From positions 1 through 64,000 of the forward strand of contig NZ_VCGW01000007.1 in NCBI RefSeq assembly GCF_007671675.1: a stretch of 64,000 nucleotides of DNA, read 5' to 3'. The DNA is from Marinobacter maritimus (GTDB lineage: Bacteria > Pseudomonadota > Gammaproteobacteria > Pseudomonadales > Oleiphilaceae). The notes under the pieces are model-generated. The model saw only the letters and a program-made list of their open reading frames with translations. It was not told where the DNA came from and ran no database searches. The position numbers and the translations under genes are program-made. Shown here one piece after another: positions 59,427-64,000 of the stretch; within the stretch, counting starts at the first letter, position 1, and the number at the start of each line of letters is the position of its first letter.

Positions 59427-61912
59427 TGGCTGCTGCAAAAAAGCTGATGTCTGTACGCCGCGACTGGCGTGAGCGCGATGTGCGTGTGGTGCTAGCGGCA
59501 CTGATTATTGCCGTAGCCACGGTCGCAACCATTGCCCTGTTCGCCAGCCAGCTGCAACGCACCCTGGTATCGTCTGCCAGCTCTTTCCTGGCTGCAGATC
59601 GGCAGCTGGAAGCAGAAAACGGTCGCCCCGTACCAGAGCCATGGGTCACCGAAGCTTTGGAACGCGGGCTTGAAACCGGTCGCATGGTGGAGTTTTCCAC
59701 CATGGTGTTTGGCACCGATGCCTTTCAGCTTGTATCCATAAAGGCGGTCAGCAATGAGTACCCGTTGCGCGGCGAGCTGGAAATTCAGGGGGATTCGGAA
59801 GGCTCTCGGGTACAGGTGCAGAACGGGCCCGCACCGGGTGAAGTCTGGATCAATCCCAGGCTGCTTCGGCTGCTGGATATTCAGATCGGAGACACTCTTG
59901 AAGTAGGCAGCCGTAACCTGACTGTGTCGGGCTTATTGCTGCGTGAGCCAGATGGCGGGTTCAGCCTTTCCGCTCTCGCGCCCCGGGTGATGATGCACGT
60001 GGATGATGTAGCATCCACTGGTGTTATCCAGGAAGGCAGCCGGGTTGAATACGTTTATCTGTTTGCCGGCGACGATGCGGCGCTTGAAGGTTACTACCAA
60101 TGGCTTCAGCCGCAGCTGGGGCCCAGTCATGAGTGGGAAGGCGTTCGCGATGGCGAAACCTTTTCACGATCACTTGATCGGGCTGAAAGTTTTCTGCTTC
60201 TGGGAGGCAGCCTGGCGGTCTTGCTGGCGGCTGTGGCGGTGGCTGTTGCCAGCCGGCAGTACGCGCTATCCCAGCGCGATACCGTCGCTTTGCTTAAAAC
60301 TCTGGGTCTCGGCAGCTCCGGGATCGGACAGCTCTATCTGAAACGCCTCGCCCTCTGGGGGGTGACCGGTATGATCGGAGGCCTTCTGGTAGCCGTGCCA
60401 CTGTTCTGGCTGCTCACCCGCCTCTTGAGCGAGGCTCTGGACAGGCCGGTGGAGTTCCTGCTCGACTCATCCGCGCTCACGCCGGCATTGCTCACTGCTC
60501 TGGTCTCGTTGTTTGCTTTTGCCTATCCGCCCATTCGGCGCCTCAGAAACGTGCCGGCAATGCGCGTATTACGCAGTCAGCCAGGAGAGACAGGGAGAGA
60601 GGCCCTGCCTGATATGCTGATTGCCATCGTCGCTGTGTTCGGCCTTGTGTGGCTGTACGCGGGGGAGCTGTCACTCGTGATCGCCCTGCTCGGCGGCCTT
60701 GCGTTGTTGCTGGGCGCTCTTGGCGTACTGGGCTGGCTTCTTGTGGCAACACTGCGAAAGGTTCGCGGTGGAGGACACGCCTGGCGCCTGGCGCTGGTTG
60801 GCCTTTATCGCCATCGCCGCGCCAGTCTCTCGCAAATTGCGGTGTTCGCCATGACGCTCATGCTGGCGACTACGTTGATACTGGTGCGCACCTCCCTGTT
60901 GGACGACTGGCAAGCACAGCTTCCCGACGATGCGCCCAATCACTTCCTGATCAATATTGCCCCGGATGCGGTGGACGAGGTTGCCGGCTACTGGGAAGAG
61001 CGTGGTCAGCCTTTGGATCAGCTCTACCCCATGGTGCGTGGCCGGCTGACGGAACTGAACGGTCAGCCAGTAAAAGAAGTGGTGAGTAAAGACCAACGGG
61101 TAGGGGCTCTTAACCGGGAACTGAACCTGACCTGGATGCCCTCGCTTCCAGCTGACAACTCCATTGTGGAAGGCAGCTGGTTTGAGGAGGGTCAAAAGGA
61201 CGGTGTATCCGTAGAGGCAGAACTGGCAGGCAAGCTTGGTTTGGTGCTGGGCGATGAACTTACGTTTACCATTGGTTCTGACAAGGTCACCGAAACCGTT
61301 ACCAGCATTCGCACGGTGCAGTGGGATAGTATGAAGCCCAATTTCTATATGGCTTTCCCACCGGAGGGTGGCCTTACCAATATGCCTGCCACCTGGATAA
61401 CCAGCTTTCACCTTCCCCGAGATCGTAAAAGCGAGCTGAATGAGTTCTCCCGGCGCTTCCCGACCGTTTCCTTGCTTGAAATTGATAACGTTATCGAGCG
61501 TATACAGGAGATCGTCCGCCAGGTTACCCAGGCTATAGAAGCGATTCTTGTGCTGATATTGGCAGCGGCATTGGTGGTGATGGCGGCAGTTGTCAGCGCC
61601 ACGCTACAGGATCGTCAAAGGGAAGGGGCGCTCTTGCGTACGCTGGGTGGTCGCCAAAGCCTGCTGGTGCGCAGCACCATGCTGGAGTTTGCACTTCTTG
61701 GTGCATTTGCGGGGATTCTCGGAGTCGCGGCGGCTGAAGCTGCCGTGTGGGCTTTGCAGTTCCGGATGTTTGAAGGCGCCTTCAGCTGGCATTGGCAAGT
61801 TGTTCTGCCTATACCGATCATCAGCGCGGTGGTACTGTCATTGTTCGGACGCTGGCAGTTGAGGCCGGTGTTGAGCGTTTCACCGATGCTTCTGCTGCGG
61901 CGGCTCGAGTAA
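59426..61912 (+). CDS. ybbP: ABC transporter permease (YbbP)
   Basis: This 828-aa inner-membrane protein has two FtsX-like modules. One helix near 25-45 is followed by a large periplasmic domain, then helix clusters about 255-380 and 400-480, a second periplasmic domain (~500-690), and a last cluster about 700-828 (ILVLILAAALVVMAAVVSA). The repeat layout and length match YbbP. With YbbA it forms a MacB-superfamily complex next to tesA, suggesting a role in lipid or envelope handling; not proven. Confidence 0.93.
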   Translation: MAAAKKLMSVRRDWRERDVRVVLAALIIAVATVATIALFASQLQRTLVSSASSFLAADRQLEAENGRPVPEPWVTEALERGLETGRMVEFSTMVFGTDAFQLVSIKAVSNEYPLRGELEIQGDSEGSRVQVQNGPAPGEVWINPRLLRLLDIQIGDTLEVGSRNLTVSGLLLREPDGGFSLSALAPRVMMHVDDVASTGVIQEGSRVEYVYLFAGDDAALEGYYQWLQPQLGPSHEWEGVRDGETFSRSLDRAESFLLLGGSLAVLLAAVAVAVASRQYALSQRDTVALLKTLGLGSSGIGQLYLKRLALWGVTGMIGGLLVAVPLFWLLTRLLSEALDRPVEFLLDSSALTPALLTALVSLFAFAYPPIRRLRNVPAMRVLRSQPGETGREALPDMLIAIVAVFGLVWLYAGELSLVIALLGGLALLLGALGVLGWLLVATLRKVRGGGHAWRLALVGLYRHRRASLSQIAVFAMTLMLATTLILVRTSLLDDWQAQLPDDAPNHFLINIAPDAVDEVAGYWEERGQPLDQLYPMVRGRLTELNGQPVKEVVSKDQRVGALNRELNLTWMPSLPADNSIVEGSWFEEGQKDGVSVEAELAGKLGLVLGDELTFTIGSDKVTETVTSIRTVQWDSMKPNFYMAFPPEGGLTNMPATWITSFHLPRDRKSELNEFSRRFPTVSLLEIDNVIERIQEIVRQVTQAIEAILVLILAAALVVMAAVVSATLQDRQREGALLRTLGGRQSLLVRSTMLEFALLGAFAGILGVAAAEAAVWALQFRMFEGAFSWHWQVVLPIPIISAVVLSLFGRWQLRPVLSVSPMLLLRRLE

Positions 61913-61922
61913 AGCGTAGATT

Positions 61923-61950
61923 TCGGTAAGCGGCTATGGCTGCTTACCGA
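61923..61950. terminator. Convergent hairpin between ybbP and the solute-binding protein gene
   Basis: TCGGTAAGC pairs with GCTTACCGA around 10 nt. The stem includes the stop codon of the minus-strand gene. It has no strong T run, so it is a weak bidirectional end. Confidence 0.4.
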
Positions 61951-62726
61951 TAGTTTGCGAGAATGGCGTTCAGTTCGCCGTTCTCGCGAATACGCGCAAG
62001 CTCAGCGTTGAACTTGTCTGCAAAAGCCTGGCTTTCCTTGCGCAGCATCACGCGGAAACCGTAGGAACTTATTCCCCCGGACGAGATCGTAAACCGCCCC
62101 TGCAATCCTTCGTTTTTCAGTATCCACTTGCCCACCAGTAGATTGACTACTGCCGCGTCAAAGCGATCACCGTGAAGTAAAAAGATAAACATGTCTCTTT
62201 CCCGGGAAACGTCGAAACGCTTGATCGCACCAGACTCAAAGTGCGGTTCCAGCGCCGGATACATGTAACCGAGGTGGGTTACTAACGTTTTGGAAAATAG
62301 ATCTTCGGGTGAATGGTATGTCTTACCGGCGTCTTTGGGCGTAAAGAATACTTCCTGAACCTCCACAACCGGTTCTGTAAACAGGAATTTTTCTGGTTGG
62401 TGTGTCCATTCCTCAGCCCGTGAGGTGCCGTCGATATAGCCATCCAGCAACATCTGGTCAACGCGTTTGCGGGGAACCTGTTTTGCAACAATCTGGTACC
62501 CAAGGCGCCCCGAAATCAGCGCAACCACGTCCCACATAATACCGGAGGGTTCATTCTGACCCACGATCATATAGGGCGGATAACCATTCGGGGAGATGTT
62601 GAATCGAAATACCTTCTGGTTGCTCTCGGGGGATGCGCTTGCGCACAACGATAAGGCGAGCAAAGAGAGCGCGCAGACAAAGCGGCTTGAGGAATCGGTG
62701 AACCAACGAAGTTTTTGATGCTTCAT
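61944..62726 (-). CDS. Periplasmic solute-binding protein, family 3 (SBP_bac_3-like)
   Basis: This ~260-aa protein has a signal peptide (FVCALSLLALSLCASASP) and an amino-acid-binding-protein-like fold (NISPNGYPPYMIVGQNEPSG, then SRAEEWTHQPEKFLFTEPVV). The C-terminal pattern (FADKFNAELARIRENGELNA) is typical of the family. No ABC permease or ATPase is adjacent, so it may act alone, for example as a sensor or a redox/amino-acid-binding protein, as many solitary family members in Marinobacter-like genomes seem to. The ATG at 62726 is preferred to the TTG directly before it. Confidence 0.85.
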   Translation of the reverse strand: MKHQKLRWFTDSSSRFVCALSLLALSLCASASPESNQKVFRFNISPNGYPPYMIVGQNEPSGIMWDVVALISGRLGYQIVAKQVPRKRVDQMLLDGYIDGTSRAEEWTHQPEKFLFTEPVVEVQEVFFTPKDAGKTYHSPEDLFSKTLVTHLGYMYPALEPHFESGAIKRFDVSRERDMFIFLLHGDRFDAAVVNLLVGKWILKNEGLQGRFTISSGGISSYGFRVMLRKESQAFADKFNAELARIRENGELNAILANYR

Positions 62727-62855
62727 CAAAAGAGACTCGCTGCGGGGAATGCTGTCCTTGAAAGAACTGATCCGGCTCTATTCCTGCCAGAAAAACCAAT
62801 AATGTTACCCGGTTGGCCGACAAATTCAAGGATTTGAAAGTAATGTTCTGTGACC

Positions 62856-62879
62856 AAAAAAAAGGCCCTGTTAAGGGCC
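62856..62879 (-). terminator. Terminator of the alcohol dehydrogenase gene
   Basis: GGCCCT pairs with AGGGCC around GTTA and is followed on the minus strand by eight Ts. It lies 22 nt after the stop of the dehydrogenase gene. Confidence 0.85.
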
Positions 62880-62901
62880 CTGTTCGCTGAACTCAGGTGT
62901 T

Positions 62902-64000
62902 TCAGGCCCAGGCGCGCTGCAGAACCGCACGGGCGTCCTTCAGAGTTACCTCTTTTGGATTGAACATGATGGAGCCGTCGTCCAGAGCCATTTCCGCAAT
63001 AGCGTCGAGTTGGTCTTCGGTCACCTTGTCTGTTTCTTTCAGTGTGCGTGGCAGCTGACAACGCTTGTAAAGCGCGTCCCGTAGCTTACGCAGAGCTGAA
63101 ATGCTGGCCTCCGCGCGGCGGCTGGCAGGCGTGGCGGCGTATATCTCAGGCCCTTCCAGATACAGCAGCAGCTCGCCCAGCGGCTCGCGAATAGTTTCAA
63201 GGTTGTACTCAAGTACGTAGGGCAAATACAGGCTCATGCACATGCCATGGGGCAAGTGGCAGATAGCGCCAGTAGCGTGGCCAAGGGAGTGCACCAATCC
63301 AACCATGGAGTTGGAAAACGCAATGCCCGCCATAGTGGATGCCTGTGCCAGTTCCAGCCTGCCGTCGTTGTCTTTCGGGTTGTCCATGACCTGCAGCAGC
63401 GACTGGCTGACTTTCTTGATCGCCGCCGTGGCGTAAGCATCACTCAGCGGATTTTTTGCCATGCAGGTAAAGGATTCAACCGCGTGGGTCATGGCATCCA
63501 TAGCAGTTGCTGCCGTAATGTGGGGCGGTAACGTCAGCGTCATGCGCGGGTCGATAATCGCCGCGTTGGGCAGCAGGAAAGATGAAGAGAAAGGCAGTTT
63601 TACGCCTTTTTTCTCGTCTGTAATCACCGCAACAGAAGTGACTTCCGAACCGGTTCCTGCGGTTGTGGGCACGACAAAGAACGGCTTGAGCGGTTGCTTG
63701 ATCACGCCAGCACCCGTGTATTTGGCAATGTCCGTACCGCCTTCAGAAACCAGAATATTCACCGCTTTGCCGGTGTCGATGGCTGAGCCACCCCCAATGG
63801 CGATAATGGAATCGCACTTTTCCTTACGGTAAATAGCGGCGATATCACGAACGACAGTCGTTGAGGAATCCGGCGGCACATCGTCGTAAATGCTGATGAT
63901 GTCCAGACCGCTCTCTTCGCAAGCTGCGATCACGGGGTCCAGCAGGCCCGCGGCACGAACGCCCTTGTCGGTTATGATCATCGGGCGCTTGGCCGCCAAC
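62902..64000 (-). CDS. Iron-containing alcohol dehydrogenase (partial, N-terminus outside the window)
   Basis: At least 365 residues of a group III alcohol dehydrogenase are present, cut at the right edge; the visible first residues (RPMIITDKGVRAAGLLDPVI) are the usual residues ~25-45, so about 20-30 residues are missing. The NAD motif is IAIGGGSAIDTGKAVN. The iron-binding Asp and His residues lie in MDAMTHAVESF and HSLGHATGAICHLPHGMCMS. It oxidises a primary alcohol or reduces an aldehyde; substrate not determinable. It ends in a clear terminator. Confidence 0.93.
   Translation of the reverse strand, partial: LAAKRPMIITDKGVRAAGLLDPVIAACEESGLDIISIYDDVPPDSSTTVVRDIAAIYRKEKCDSIIAIGGGSAIDTGKAVNILVSEGGTDIAKYTGAGVIKQPLKPFFVVPTTAGTGSEVTSVAVITDEKKGVKLPFSSSFLLPNAAIIDPRMTLTLPPHITAATAMDAMTHAVESFTCMAKNPLSDAYATAAIKKVSQSLLQVMDNPKDNDGRLELAQASTMAGIAFSNSMVGLVHSLGHATGAICHLPHGMCMSLYLPYVLEYNLETIREPLGELLLYLEGPEIYAATPASRRAEASISALRKLRDALYKRCQLPRTLKETDKVTEDQLDAIAEMALDDGSIMFNPKEVTLKDARAVLQRAWA

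Noticed and set aside
1..64000. CRISPR arrays, prophage, insertion sequences, restriction or toxin-antitoxin genes
   Set aside because: None were seen: no regular direct repeats with unique spacers and no transposase, integrase or phage structural proteins on either strand.

Overview
The window looks like chromosomal DNA of a marine gammaproteobacterium, most probably Marinobacter or a close relative. The basis is gene order and protein style: an SOS imuA-imuB-dnaE2 cassette, a Na+-pumping oxaloacetate decarboxylase, a gyrA-serC-pheA-hisC-tyrA/aroA-cmk-rpsA-ihfB-lapAB-pyrF block and many proteins that resemble Pseudomonadales/Marinobacter ones. No phage, plasmid, insertion sequence or CRISPR array was seen. 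Most of the window is core genome with compact operons.

Layout. 0-0.44 kb: tandem 191-bp units carrying a tRNA 3' end and a terminator-like hairpin. 0.4-4.0 kb: a TRAP transporter operon (dctP-Q-M) followed by a MarR-type regulator. 4.3-8.7 kb: a membrane thioredoxin, a solitary pxpA, an HBM-type chemoreceptor and a DUF2058 protein. 8.8-13.9 kb: dbpA and oadGAB. 14.1-19.4 kb: the mutasome operon with a perfect LexA box. 19.5-26.9 kb: phhB, a 57-aa membrane protein, yghU, a ZIP transporter, a YkoF-like gene coupled to an ftsH paralogue, a frameshifted gamma-glutamyltransferase and purU. 27.0-40.5 kb: gyrA through pyrF, linking aromatic amino acid, serine and pyrimidine synthesis to translation, nucleoid structure and LPS assembly. 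40.5-41.1 kb: a dispersed repeat and a decayed DMT transporter gene. 41.1-48.7 kb: ada, tRNA-Asn, an aspartate-type aminotransferase, uvrB, and a divergent pair of a GNAT/C39-peptidase fusion and an RLAN/ATP-grasp ligase. 48.8-57.0 kb: a CDF transporter, a DnaA-box-containing intergenic region, pyrD, rmf, rlmKL, a small porin-like protein, an exonuclease-like protein of unknown function, an M18 aminopeptidase and a second identical tRNA-Asn. 57.0-64 kb: a YheT hydrolase, tesA divergent from ybbA-ybbP, a periplasmic solute-binding protein and an iron-type alcohol dehydrogenase cut by the window edge.

The observations most worth following are the rtT-like tRNA-fragment repeats at the left edge, the GNAT-peptidase plus ATP-grasp pair (a predicted peptide-bond-making and peptide-bond-cleaving system with no known product), the DnaA-box/GATC/palindrome cluster upstream of pyrD, the single-base frameshift in the gamma-glutamyltransferase gene, and a dispersed hairpin repeat present twice. 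All functional calls come from reading the sequence and from family knowledge; no database search was run.
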